A DNA stretch of 64,000 bases from Ostrinia nubilalis (taxonomy: Eukaryota > Arthropoda > Insecta > Lepidoptera > Crambidae): positions 9,920,001 to 9,984,000 of the forward strand of contig NC_087107.1 of NCBI RefSeq assembly GCF_963855985.1. The letters run 5' to 3'. The notes under the pieces were generated by a model. It had not been told where the DNA came from and made no database searches. It saw only the letters and a program-made list of their open reading frames with translations. Made by a program: the position numbers and the translations under genes. Shown here one piece after another: positions 32,476 through 43,608 of this stretch. Positions within the stretch are counted from its first letter, which is position 1, and each line of letters begins with the position of its first letter.

Positions 32476-32882
32476 GGGGAGACCGAAGTGAGTCGTAACA
32501 GGGAGAGTTGTGACACTTGTCAATTTTTGGAAACCTTTTAAATCAGCGAACCCACAACAGCGCAAATTTTGTTACCTTAAGACTTGTACCTTAATTTTCA
32601 ACTTCTCCTATGTTCTGCTGATTAATTTCGTTGCGGGTCCAATGACAGTTTAACTTTCCCCCGGGACAAACTTGACCTTCATTGTTTGAGTTTTATGGCG
32701 GTCAAGCTGTAGTTCCTGGTTACACAGAAGTTGCAGTAGTGGGAACGAGAGGTGGGAATAGTCCCATAGCTCAAGACTTGTACTAAAATATGCGTACTAT
32801 TATGAGATCGCTAGTAATTAATAAGTTCCAAAAAATCGACAATATCACAACTCTCATCTGTTACAACTCACCTTATCTCCCC
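32476..32882. mobile_element. MITE with imperfect 48-bp inverted ends
   Basis: The left end GGGGAGACCGAAGTGAGTCG and right end (complement GGGGAGATAAGGTGAGTTGT) continue to a shared GAGAGTTGTGA. TA occurs on both sides (32474-32475, 32883-32884). Non-coding. Confidence 0.7.
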
Positions 32883-32900
32883 TAGGGTTGATATCTTATA

Positions 32901-33371
32901 CAGGACGGAATTTTGTAATGCTACCTGGAGGGAAAGTACTCTTAATACTGTAAATAGAAAATTTTACTCAAAGAAAACATTCCTTTATTTTTGAAAAGAA
33001 AGAACTGCATCCGTAGATTTCCGAAATGTTTTCGAAAAATCCCCACCATACTGTCTATACATGTCTGTACATCTGTAAAAATTAAAAAATATTAAAGATT
33101 TCATTGTTCTTCCTTTCATTTAATTTATCAAGTTTGTTAGAGAGATGTCATCCTTAAACTTAGCCCTAACGATCAATGCAATAAAAATACAGGTGTCATT
33201 TTTAACATAATATCTTCGGCTCGATTCCCGGGTGTGGCAAGCAAATTTTTGGAAGCCTTTAAACGCAGTTCTAGTTCTTTTCAATAATAAAGGAATGTTA
33301 CTTTAACTACAATTTCTATCTACATTATTAAGAGTACTTTCCCTCCAGGTGGCATTACAAATTCCACCCTG
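32901..33371. mobile_element. MITE with ~55-bp inverted ends
   Basis: The ends share CTGGAGGGAAAGTACTCTTA (right arm complemented) and start CAGGACGGAATTTTGTAATG / CAGGGTGGAATTTGTAATG. TA flanks at 32899-32900 and 33372-33373. It lies only 18 bp after the preceding MITE. Confidence 0.8.
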
Positions 33372-33373
33372 TA

Positions 33374-33880
33374 TACAACTGATTCGTGACCCGCTAACTG
33401 GGACAGTTATTCGGTTGAATAAAACCGCGAAGTCATGACATACTACTCAGTGGTTAGGGTGTGACGTCATCATTTGTGATTGTAATGGTAGCTGTATAAA
33501 TATCAAATACGCAACAATTGACTCAACGTGATCAGCTTGCATAACGCGTGACACAAATTATTTTCTTTTATGGTATAAATCGCGTCAAAAGGATTTTAAT
33601 TAAAAATTAGGATATTTCGACATTTTTAGGAGAAATATCAAGTCCAACAAGGCATACAGGTACAGATTTTCTGCATAATAAATATCAAAACAGTATTACT
33701 AGGCTTCTCAGTATCAATCTCAGGCTACTCTACCATTTAATTTGATTAATTTCTTAGTAAGTTTAACATTATATGGGTGCGGTTTTATGGGTGTGTAGGT
33801 ACAGGTTAATTTAGCTAGAAAGCCAAAATAAAACTGAATTTTATGTTTAAAATGAATCCATTTAACTTGTTGAATATTTA
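33374..33880. other. AT-rich non-coding stretch
   Basis: Nothing supportable. Confidence 0.4.
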
Positions 33881-33996
33881 GGCTGAGTTGCATCACCTAA
33901 CTTTGACCGTAACTATAACGATAACCGGTGTTTTTTGTATAGTTTGACATATTTTTGACGTTTGTCAAAGTTAAAGTAAGACGGTGCAACTCAGCC
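33881..33996. mobile_element. Complete GGCTGAGTTGCA MITE with TTA duplication
   Basis: A 116-bp element. Ends GGCTGAGTTGCATCACCT and complement, TTA at 33878-33880 and 33997-33999 (Harbinger-type 3-bp duplication). Partial copies lie at 27238, 41158, 46945 and 55140. Confidence 0.85.
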
Positions 33997-34127
33997 TTAG
34001 TGCCACCTAGAAATATGAATAATATTCATTAAATCTTAAAAGGACATGGAATTATTCATTAAGGCAATGCATTAAAACCTGAAAAAGATATCACAGCGAA
34101 AGCTAATGAGTACAAACATATAAAGCA

Positions 34128-34216
34128 AGCATATTCTCAGCGCTACGCCGTAGCGTCATACTACGACAGTTTATTATCATTACCGCTACGGCGCTACACC
34201 GTAGTATGAGAACTTC
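34128..34216. repeat. Mini palindromic element (GCTACGCCGTAGC words)
   Basis: TTCTCAGCGCTACGCCGTAG ... CCGTAGTATGAGAA forms an inverted repeat. Each arm is itself locally palindromic (GCTACGCCGTAGC). About 85 bp, possibly a tiny MITE. Confidence 0.5.
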
Positions 34217-34377
34217 ACTCGTAGTCGTACACTCAATTTTTTATGCCTGCATTATTAAATTCAAAGTGTGCTTTTAAACCACATCTTTAATGAATAAAAG
34301 ATAAAGATTTCATTGCTAAATTCAACGAAATTGTGTTATTTTAATGAAAAGACAAGCAAAAAGAAATTTTATTTCAA

Positions 34378-34500
34378 ACTAGCTGTGCCCGCGACTTCGT
34401 CCGCGTGGAATAATGACTTTGGGTAGGCACTTTTAATAATTTAGTCTAATTATTTTACAAATAGCTTTCGCCCGCGACTTCGTCCGCGGAGAAGTCGAAA
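34378..34500 (-). mobile_element. Helitron-like 3' end remnants
   Basis: Two partial ends, CGGACGAAGTCGCGGGCAC with AGCTAGT at 34378-34405 and another CGCGGACGAAGTCGCGGGCG at 34467-34490, in minus orientation. Confidence 0.55.
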
Positions 34501-34837
34501 ACGTTCTCATACGATTTTTAAATGTTTTTAACGTTATTATCTAAATGTTTATAAATTATAAAATGTAAAAATCTTAAAGGTTAAATAAACATGAAAATAT
34601 TTTTTTCTTATATTTTATGAATATGCAGCTCGGCCTTTGATCGGTGGTATTATCTTTTTACAACGAAATCGAAAACTACACCTACCGCAGTATTATTGGT
34701 AAACTTTTTTTTTCTACGGGTGCTAGAATCACCAAGCTTCTAGCATGCCACTGGCCGTGGGAGAAGGAGCTTTTCCTCAAGACTACTCCCACTACCTCAA
34801 GGGCCTCCGCCAAAACTCTCGCGCGAAAATGAGTTTA

Positions 34838-36758
34838 TGTATACAACGTGTCCCAAAATTCAACGATAAGCCGGCGCCACAGGGCGGACATAGTCATGGG
34901 TACTTTAGGAAAAATAAGAAAAAAAATCTATCTCAATTATTTTTTAAGTTACACAATAAATAATGAAATTCGTCGAAAATTGACACCCCTTATGATATTT
35001 TACATTACCACGGCCACAATTTTTCAAATACTTCTGTTTTTTTGTTTGTATCGGCAACCTAAGTAGTGCTGCTGTCCACCCCAATCCTTAAAATCCCCAG
35101 AATCCTTGCAATTTTTACACAAAAGTTAATCAAAATATGATATTTCTTTAAAATTTTGAACGATTTTTACTTTTACTCAACTTTGACTCGTCGTTTTGTA
35201 AAAAAAAAGTATGAACACTACTGCGGCAAGTTTTTTATAAAGTTGACGCAACTATCCAAGATTCCAAAATGGTATAATACTCTAAGAAAACTAGTCGCAA
35301 AAAAGATATGCGTACCATTTTTACAAGCACTTCGCTTGTTAGTTAGTATGGGATAAATCTTGCAACTGAATTTAAAACCAGTTCTCCTCAACTAATTAAG
35401 CTGAAATTTGGTATACTTATGTAAGTACGATGACAATGCAATATTATGGTATCATTGAGCTGGATGGAGACTGGAGGTGGCCATAGGAACTTCTAAACGA
35501 AACGGCGGAATTGCATCTAGTTTAGGTTCGTTGGATTTGTCTTTTCGTGCACTTTAGTGCTAGATGATGTCCAGAGTGCAGATGATGAAGTCAAGAGGTG
35601 GCCAGGAGCTGGCCATAGGAACTCCTAAACGAAACAGCGGAAGCTTATCGAATTTGGGTTCGTTGGATTTGTCTTCCCGGGCACTTGGGCCATGAGATTG
35701 AGAAACAACTAAAAAGTTTAAAATAAAGTTACAATCGCGCATGGAATTTATTCCTCTTTTTTTCTGTTTGCGCTACAAGCTTTCGAAATTATTTGAATCT
35801 TGCATACAATTATTTTTCTTAAAATTTCGCATTAATGCTTGTTTTAAAAAAAGTTTTTTTTTATTATAACTTTATTTTACACTTTTTAGTTGTTTCTCAA
35901 TCTTATGGTCCAAGTGCTCGGGAAGTCAAATCCAACGAACCCAAATTCGATAAGCTTCCGCCATTTCGTTTAGGAGTTCCTTTGGCCAGCTCCTGGGCAC
36001 CTCTTGACTCATTATCAGGATCCTGGATATCATCTAGCACTAAAGTGCTCGAAAAGACAAATCCAACGAACCCAAACTAGATGCGATTCCGCCGTTTCGT
36101 TTCGAAGTTCCTATGGTCACCTCCAGACTCCATCCAGCTCAATGGTACCATAATAATGCATCGTCATCGTACTTACATAATGTAACCAAATTTCAGCTCA
36201 ATCGGTTGAGGAAAACTGATCTTAAATTCAGTTGCAAGATTTGTCCCACACTAACTAACAAGCGAAGTGCTTGTAAAAATGGTACGCATATCTTTTTTGC
36301 GACTAGTTTTCTTAGAGTATTATACCATTTTGGAATCTTAGATAGTTGCGTCAACTTTATAAAAAACTTGCCGCAGTAGTGTTCATACTTTTTTTTTACA
36401 AAACGACGAGTCAAAGTGGAGTGAAAGTAATAATCGTTTAAAATTTTTAGGAAATATCATATTTTGATTAACTTTTGTGTAAAAACTGCAAGGATTCTGG
36501 GGGTTTTAAGAATTGGAGTGGACAGCAGCACTATTTAAGTTGCCGATACAAACAAAAATACAGAAATATTTAAAAAATAGTGGTCGTGGTAATGTAAAAT
36601 ATCATAAGGGGTGTCAATTTTCGAAGAATTTCATAATTTATTGTGTAACTTAAAAAATAATTAAGATAGATTTTTTTCTTATTTTTCCTCAAGTAGTCAT
36701 GACTATGTCCATCCTGCGGCGCCGGCTTATCCTTGAATTTTGGGACACGTTGTATACA
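34838..36758. mobile_element. Foldback-like element, copy 1 (two ~897-bp arms)
   Basis: The left arm 34838-35734 and right arm 35863-36758 are long near-identical complements around a 128-bp spacer. Going outward, each arm holds 121-bp-type units (AAATCCAACGAACCCAAA words), a unique block (CAGCTCAATGGTACCAT to GGACAGCAGCAC), and a terminus TGTATACAACGTGTCCCAAA. The spacer carries the core word GCGCATGGAATTTATTCCTC. The paired 66-88-codon frames in the arms are mirror images and not genes. The overall design recalls Drosophila FB/Galileo-type elements. No transposase is visible. Confidence 0.75.
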
Positions 36759-36767
36759 GCGCAAGCA

Positions 36768-36832
36768 GGTGCCCGCGGCATGACCGTCATGCATTACTAT
36801 GCATTGTTAGGCGAGCGCACGCAGCGGGCACC
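36768..36832. repeat. Hairpin GGTGCCCGC / GCGGGCACC
   Basis: A 9-10-bp GC-rich inverted pair spans 36770-36830 immediately outside foldback copy 1. Inside it, ATGCATTACTATGCAT makes a second small palindrome. Confidence 0.5.
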
Positions 36833-37424
36833 CACTCCGAGGTTAAGTGGAGGCCCCTAGAGTATGATAGTCTTTAAAATGACATGATTGTAAAAAAAAT
36901 GCACTAATGAGTAATTAATATCAACTTTGAAGCAAATCACCACTAAAATAACTTTCTACCCCTTTTTAACATGTCCAAAGATTATTAATAAAAAATTATA
37001 ATAAAAAAAACTTTTTTTAAAACAAGCTTTATCCTAAAATACAGTTGTACTAAAATGAAAAAAATAATTGTATGCTTGGTTCAAAGAATTTCAAAAGCTT
37101 GTATCGCGCATGGAATTTATTCCTCTTTTTTTCTGTTTGCGCTACAAGCTTTCGAAATTCTTTGAACCAATCATACAATTATTTTTTTCATTTTAGTACA
37201 ACTGTATTTTAGGATAAAGCTTGTTTTAAAAAAAGTTTTTTTTATTATAATTTTATTTTACACTTTTTAGTTGTATCTCAATCTCTGGGTCATTATTTAG
37301 CACCAAAGTGCTCGAGAAGTCGAATCCAACGAACCCAAACTCGATAAGATTCCGCCGTTTCGTTTAGGAGTTCCTATGGCCACCTCCTGACTCCATCATC
37401 AGGACCCTGGACATCATCTAGCAC

Positions 37425-38563
37425 CCATTATTTTTTCATTGTACGTCAATGACATCCCCAAATATCCGAATACGGATTTAGCCCTCTTTGCGGACGACAC
37501 CGCACTCTACAAGTCCGGACGTAATCGGAATTACGTCATCTTGGCGCTCCAACGCGCAGTCACACAATTAGGCGAATGGTTCAGGAAGTAGCGTATCGAG
37601 GTAATCCCGAAAAAAGTGCAGCAGTGTACTTTTCTAGGGCTTTGTCTGCGACACTCGTCCTAGTGTCCCCACCCATCTCACCTTATTTGACCAAACTATT
37701 CCTTGGAAGAGTGAGGCCAAGTACTTAGGTGTCACCCTCGACCAGAGATTATCGTTTGCTCCGCACCTCAGACGCGTCTTGAGCCGTGCGAACCACTACA
37801 CCCACCGACTCTACCACCTAGTTGGAAGGAAAAGTAAATTGAGTTGACAATTTACAAAACCTGCATCCGTCCAGTGTTGACTTACGCCAGTCCGGTGTTT
37901 GCTTACACTTCTTGCACAGTCCTTAAGAAATTCCAGACCCTCCAAGACAAATTCTTACGCCGAGCCGCGGATGCCCCGTGGTTCGTGCGTAACACGAATC
38001 TCCATAGAGATTTCGAGATCCCATCGATTGATCACTTTATGAAAGAAGCCTCTCGCCGCTACTTTGATAAAGCGATCAACCACAAGAACCCTCTTATCGT
38101 TAGCGCCGCCACGTATACACCCCAGAAAGATGTCGCTACCCAATACCGACGACCTAGGCATGTCCTAGACGACCACGACGATCCTATTACCGACTTTCTG
38201 AACACATCAGACATCACTGCCTTACGCACGCCAACTACTCCACAACACAGTAGCTCGTTACACCGTACTCGCCGGCGAGCACGAGGCCCTGCCTTCCATT
38301 TCGGACGGTGCAGACATGTACCGGGCCGGTTCTCCCCAATCCGTCCCCCGGACACGGCCAGAGCCGAAGTCCGAGCCTACCGTGGCGCCCTCAGGCCAGA
38401 GTGAGCCCACCGTAGGCTGGACTTACCGTAGCCCACACTCGGCCTCGTCGGCACGCGCACCGCCGATCGCCAAACGGCTAGAGTACCTTCTGTACTCGCC
38501 AATCTGGCCGGTGAAGCTGGAAAAGCTCCTCAAGCTACCAGCGCGCGTCCCTACAAAAAAAAA
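37425..38563 (+). mobile_element. Jockey-type LINE, 5'-truncated, with 12-bp target duplication
   Basis: Perfect direct repeats ATCATCTAGCAC at 37413-37424 and 38564-38575 flank an insert ending in poly(A) (38555-38563). The insert interrupts one 121-bp unit, so it is younger than the array. It encodes reverse transcriptase from just before the FADDT motif to the C-terminus. Confidence 0.9.
37437..38404 (+). pseudogene. Jockey-type reverse transcriptase, C-terminal half
   Basis: An initial frame reads SLYVNDIPKYPNTDLALFAD then DTALYKSG (motif C FADD), stops at about 37588, and resumes in other frames (KYLGVTLDQRLSF near 37718). From 37844 an open 186-codon frame covers the C-terminal region: YKTCIRPVLTYASPVFAY, LQDKFLRRAADAPWFVRN, then a proline-rich tail. 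The stops and shifts make it non-functional. The domain order matches the end of jockey ORF2. Confidence 0.8.
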
Positions 38564-38568
38564 ATCAT

Positions 38569-39270
38569 CTAGCACTAAACTGCTTGAAAAGACAAATCCA
38601 ACGAACCCAAACTCGATGAGTTTCTGCCTTTTCGTTTAGGATTTCCTATGGCCACCTCCCAAATCCATCATCAGGGCCCTGGACATTATCTAGCACTAAA
38701 CTACTCGAAAAGACAAATCCAACGAACCCAAACTAGATGAGTTTCTGCCGTTTCGTTTAGGAGTTCCTATGGCCATCTCCCTAATTCGTCATAAGGACCC
38801 TGGACATCATCTAGCACTAAACTGCTCGAAAAGACAAATCCAACGAACCCAAACTCGATGCGATTCCGCCGTTTCGTTTAGGAGTTCCTATGGCCACCTC
38901 CTAACTCCATCATCAGGACCCTGGACATCATCTAGCACTAAACTGCTCGAAAAGACAAATCCAACGAACCCAAACTCGATGAGTTTCTGCCGTTTCGATT
39001 AGGAGTTCCTATGGCCACCTCCCTAATCCATCATCAGGACCCTGGACATCATCTAGCACTAAACTGCTCGAAAAGACAAATCCAACGATCCCAAACTCGA
39101 TGCGATTCCGCCATTTCGTTTAGGAGTTCCTATGGCCACCTCATGACTCCATCATCAGGACCCTGGACATCATCTAGCACTAAACTGTTCGAAAAGACAA
39201 ATCCAACGAACCCAAACTCGATGAGTTTCTGCCGTTTCGTTTAGGAGTTTCTATGGCCACCTCCTGACTC
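38569..39270 (+). repeat. Tandem array, 121-bp period, six units
   Basis: CTAGCACTAAACTGCTCGAA-type unit starts fall at 38569, 38690, 38811, 38932, 39053 and 39174, exactly 121 bp apart. Two variants occur (GATGAGTTTCTGCC and GATGCGATTCCGCC). From the second unit on they alternate, giving a 242-bp higher-order repeat. The open frames of ~77 codons here are by-products of the repeat. Confidence 0.9.
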
Positions 39271-39415
39271 CATCATCAGACCAGCTCAATGGTACCATAT
39301 TATTGCATTGTCATCGTACTTACATAAGTATACCAAATTCCAGCTCAATCGGTTGAGGAGAAGTGGTCTTAAATTCAGTTGCAAGATTTGTCCCACACAT
39401 ACTAACAAGTGAAGT

Positions 39416-40012
39416 CAATATAAAGCTTGTAATTATTATTAATTAATTATTAATCCCATACAAACTTTGCCCCCCCTTTTTACCTCCTTAGGGTTAGAAT
39501 TTTGGAAAATCCTTTCTTATCAGATGCTTACGTCTTACAAAGAACACACCGCCCAAGTTTCAGGTCTCTACGATCAGCGGTTTAGGCTGTGCATCCATCA
39601 GTGGCGCGCGCAGTAGGTACTTGATAATTATTTTGCTGCGATGATATTTTAAAACTGCGATATCTCCTAAGATATTTATTGAAATCGAATGGTGTAAAAG
39701 CCAAGTATGTTTAAAATTAAATACTTGTGATGAATAACTCATTTACTTAGATAAGGATTAATATCATGTTTATGAAAAAACCTCCGCAAATAATGCATTA
39801 ATATAAAACAGATTTCTTTTTGCATAAAAAGGGTTACTATGAGCCAACCTTAAAAGATAGACATATACTATCGCGGACTTTTTTTTAGAACTTTTAAAGG
39901 GGAACAATCCTGTCATACATGATTTTTGCGAAACTTTAACCGTTTACGCAGCGTCAGCTCTCAAAAGGAAAAAAATCACTGATTTGAAACATTCTTCATT
40001 GGTGCTCCGCTC
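39416..40012. other. Non-coding stretch
   Basis: A partial Helitron-like body (CTCCTTAGGGTTAGAATTTT, 39485-39520) follows the foldback copy. No gene. Confidence 0.4.
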
Positions 40013-40178
40013 CTATTGGTCTTAGCGTGATGATATATAGCCTAAAGCCTTCAGGAACTAACGGGCTATCCAACACAAAAATAATTTTTCAAATCGGTCC
40101 AGTAGTTCCTGAGATTAGCGCGTTCAACCAAACAAACAAACAAACAAACAAACTCTTCAGCTTTATAATATTAGTATA
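40013..40178 (-). mobile_element. Helitron-like element, reverse, partial
   Basis: Minus-strand start TCTATACTAATATTATAAAG, an (AAAC)n run at 40131-40151, and CAGGAACTACTGGACCGATT in the body. Confidence 0.65.
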
Positions 40179-41213
40179 GATATAGATGTTCCAGAATAAA
40201 TGAAAAAGCTTCTTTAATTTATTTGATACTCTGCAACATTTTTGGCTGAAATGATATTGATATTTTTATGAATCGTAGAATTGTATCACATTTCCAATTA
40301 TATTAAGGTTTAGATTTCTTTTGCACAAAAACAAATGTTTATTAGGATTCCGCACAACTTCATAAAAAATCAGAAAACAAAATTTTACAAAATTCTATTA
40401 AAATAACAGATACTACACATTAAAAAATACCTATTGTCATACAATTTTCATAACTTACCATTTATTTTTATTTCTACTTATTTATTAAAAAACATACGGA
40501 ATACCATGCTCATAATAGCTCATACTTGGTCGGTTTTTTGTATTTTAGATTTGTTTTTATTTTGTTTCAAAGAAGATGAGTTTTTTCTCTTTCTCGCTAA
40601 ACGTAATTCAATTTGCGAGAATATTGATGAATATTAGATTACCTACATTATAGCATCTCATATAGCTTTCGTAAGTGGTGTTTTGCAACAAATACATACT
40701 GATATTATGTGCTAGAAATTGCACTTCTACGTCTAAATAATCTCCATATTAGATTGAAAGAAGCCCAAAATCTAAAACCGCCAAACTTACGACTTTCATT
40801 TCACGTACTTTGTCGAATCTCACAGACAATTTTCAAGTTCTCACAACATATTTATCGGCAATTGTGCGACCCAAAAATACGCGACTTTGTCGTACTTTCA
40901 CGTGATTTGTGATTTTGTACGTACAATGCCAAGTGTGGGGAGCACAGGGAATACAGAACAGTACACGAGTGGAATACGGAGTGTGGGAAAATCACTTCTT
41001 TCGGATTTTAAATTTGGTCTTTGTAACCGGGATTTAAGGGATGTAAAATGTGTTTGTTACTCCAAATTTAGAGTAAAAATACTTTGAAGCATGCTGCTAT
41101 TGTGAAATAAGGTAAATAGTTATTTTGAACATTATCAGTAGGTATGTACCTATTTTAGGCTGAGTTAAAGTAAGATGGTGTAACCCAGCTTTAGTGTCAT
41201 TGTGTCAGTAATT
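40179..41213. other. Non-coding stretch
   Basis: 41158-41195 is a fragment of the GGCTGAGTT / GGTG(T)AACCCAGC MITE. Frames at 40434-41087 have no recognisable motif. Confidence 0.4.
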
Positions 41214-41225
41214 TCAAAGAATCTT

Positions 41226-41610
41226 TTTTTTTTATATTGTGGCAACCAAACCTCTCTGGGAGGTTTATTTCTGCCAATGTCGAGTGAAAAATATTGACAT
41301 AGTTATCAATAGAACGTGGGTGTTTCAGTTCTATTGATTTTTCATGGATTCCGTGGAGTTAAGTATGCCCGTAAGCAGGTTTCAAGACGCCACCGGGTCC
41401 AAAGCGGGTTGTTCATAACGACAACCCACTCGACACTCGATGCGCGCTCAAATTCGAAGTATTTCAATGTTTTTTATAATTTATCACTTCACTGCACTTT
41501 AGAACACAAAATAACACCAAATTTGTACACTAAAGTCCATTAAATAATAAATTGAAACCATTAAAACAGATCGACCATGCTTCCCGTTCAACTACCCTCC
41601 ACGGAATCTC
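41226..41610 (-). mobile_element. Retroposed sequence with poly(A) and 12-bp target duplication
   Basis: Perfect direct repeats TCAAAGAATCTT at 41214-41225 and 41611-41622 flank a 385-bp insert with poly(T) on its left, meaning a poly(A) tail in minus orientation. It has no conserved frame and no obvious tRNA box. A SINE of another type or a retrocopy of a non-coding transcript are both possible. Confidence 0.7.
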
Positions 41611-41697
41611 TCAAAGAATCTTATCCTACGTCTTGATTTTTAGCACTGAACGCGGTTTTCTACGTCAAACAATAAAATAAGAAAAAAAATCAAAATC

Positions 41698-42887
41698 AAA
41701 ATTATTTATTCAGTTTAGACCACAAGTGGCACTTATGAACGTCAATATAAAATAATAAAAAAAGAAAAGGTAGCCCTTATGGGGCACTTTACATGTCTCC
41801 TTATCTTTTGGGCCCTACCAGCGCTTCGAGACAAACATATGGCAAGTGCTGAGAAGAAACGCCGGAACAAACTCAGTCACCACTTATTGCCAGGAATTAT
41901 CTAACGGTAAGAATAGTCAAATTTAAGTACATCAAATATGTGCAGACTGAACTGACCACGCATCCTTGTCATCAATATAGTCTGGAACCTTGTAGTACCC
42001 TTTGGACATAAGGGTATTTTTTATATGTATCTTAAATTTGTTTATTGGCAATTCGACAAGGTTGTGTGGTATTTTGTTAAATATGGTAATACATTTCCCC
42101 AAGAATGAATTACCTATCCTATGCAACCTGAATGATGGAACAGCAAGTTTATTCTTATGTCTCGTGTTAAATGAGTGGACGTCACTTTTCTTAGTAAATA
42201 AATGTATATGTTTACGGACATACATAATGTTATCAAATATGTATTGCGAAGCCACAGTCAATATATTGATTTCTTTAAAAACTTCTCTAAGCGAGTCACG
42301 TGGTTTAAGACCGTATATTGCCCGAACAGCTCTTTTCTGTAAAATGAAAATTGATTCTATGTCTGCTGCTGAGCCCCACAGTAAAAGACCATAAGACATA
42401 ATACTATGAAAATAACTAAAATATACAAGCCTTGCTGTTTCAACATCAGTCAAGTTTCTGATCTTTCTCACCGCAAAGGCAGCTGAACTAAGTCTTCCCG
42501 CCAAGGCAGCAATATGGGGGCCCCATTGTAATTTACAGTCTAGGGTAATACCTAGAAAGACAGTAGAGTTTATCAGTTCAATGCGTTCATTATTTACTGT
42601 AATATTAGTATTAACTTGTTTGACATTAGGCATAGTGAATTTTAAACATTTAGTTTTTTTTTGCGTTTAATAGCAAATTATTAGTTGTAAACCAGTCTAA
42701 TACTTTGGAAAGAGCATTATTCACGTCGTCAAATATTTCCTGACGCCTGTCAGTTTTAAAAATTAAAGAAGTGTCATCAGCAAATAATACTATCTCACAA
42801 AGGTCCTTTGAATAAAAAGGTAGATCATTTATATAAATCAGAAAGAGCAATGGTCCCAGTATTGAGCCTTGGGGCACTCCCATTTTT
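41698..42887 (-). mobile_element. LINE 3' fragment (CR1/jockey-group) with (TTTTGA)n tail
   Basis: Minus-strand order: RT from motif B to the C-terminus (42883-41935), a 3' UTR (ACCACAAGTGGCACTTATGA on the plus strand), and a tail AAATCAAAATCAAAATT at 41698-41714 (plus strand). It is 5'-truncated at about 42887. Confidence 0.85.
41932..42883 (-). pseudogene. LINE reverse transcriptase, C-terminal third, one frameshift
   Basis: The first frame (42883-42650) has [20 protein letters not shown] (motif B) and [10 protein letters not shown] (motif C). A run of nine A residues near 42653-42661 shifts the frame. The second frame (233 codons, 42633-41932) starts after the shift and has FLGITLDCKLQWGPHI, SYGLLLWGSA, FILQKRAVRAIYGL and KCITIFNKIPHNLVEL, ending at the natural stop. 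The catalytic FADD is intact, but the gene lacks its 5' two thirds. Confidence 0.85.
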
Positions 42888-43608
42888 AGGGGGGAATATA
42901 AGAATTGGGGAAAAGGGGGGGAATATAAGAAAAGTGGGAATATAAAAATTAAAACACAACAATAGAATAGGTACTTATAAATTAAAAGACGCTATTTCAA
43001 ACTTAACTATTATTACTTGATTTTTCTGTCAATTTATTGGTGGGGCAGGTCACTTGACACGTTTTTACAAGCAGATTCATAGTAAACAAGAGCTTGACGT
43101 TAGGAATTAAGTTAAAATTCAGTTACCTACTAACCTACTTAATACGAGTAAACCAGCCATACTGATTCGAAGTAAATTGATAATAGATACATAATGCAAA
43201 CAAATAAATAAATTCTGAATTTGTTCAAAAGAAAATAACATGTATTTATTAACGTTAATGGTGTCTGAATTCTGATTTTTAATTTAATAATCATGGACAT
43301 AATCATATGTACAAGTTACGGTACTATTCAAGTATTGAATTCCATTTAATTAAAAGGTATTGGTTGACTGGGCGACCAACTCGCACGTAAACAATTTTAA
43401 CTGCATTTTATATCAGTATTAATGGAAATGCATAGCAAATAATTATACTTGTAACTTCGACCTGAAAAGCCTGTTAAAACACAATAATTTGTGTTTGAAT
43501 AGCTGAATGCTGGCATGTATTGTGTTGATACGGATCCAATATGTATAGAAAAAAGCACATAAGACTGTATATTTTGTTCCAAACTCGCCTCTATTACAAC
43601 TGCATAAC
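42888..43608. other. Non-coding stretch with G-rich short tandem repeat
   Basis: At 42888-42945 the word GGGGGGAATATAAGAA recurs imperfectly three times. The rest is AT-rich with no gene. Confidence 0.4.

Larger units (their letters stand above)
36985..39415. mobile_element. Foldback-like element, copy 2, with tandem array and nested LINE
   Basis: A hairpin of ~100-bp arms (AAGCTTTATCCTAAAATACA on the left, complement on the right) surrounds the same core GCGCATGGAATTTATTCCTC at about 37108. The right arm has one 121-bp unit, a jockey-type LINE insertion, then six more units to ~39270, and finally the same outer block as copy 1 (CAGCTCAATGGTACCAT to TTTGTCCCACACA), cut at ~39415. The left arm is truncated near 36985. 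Confidence 0.7.

Noticed and set aside
35156..36414. Paired 66-88-codon frames on both strands
   Set aside because: They fall in the foldback arms and mirror each other; no protein motif.
38769..39244. Two 77-codon open frames with similar proteins
   Set aside because: They are the same tandem unit read in the same phase (121-bp period shifts frame each unit); no start context or function, so repeat by-product.
38569..39270. Regular spaced repeats resembling a CRISPR array
   Set aside because: The whole 121-bp unit is repeated with no short repeat/variable spacer pattern, in an insect-like repeat context; it is a tandem satellite-type array.
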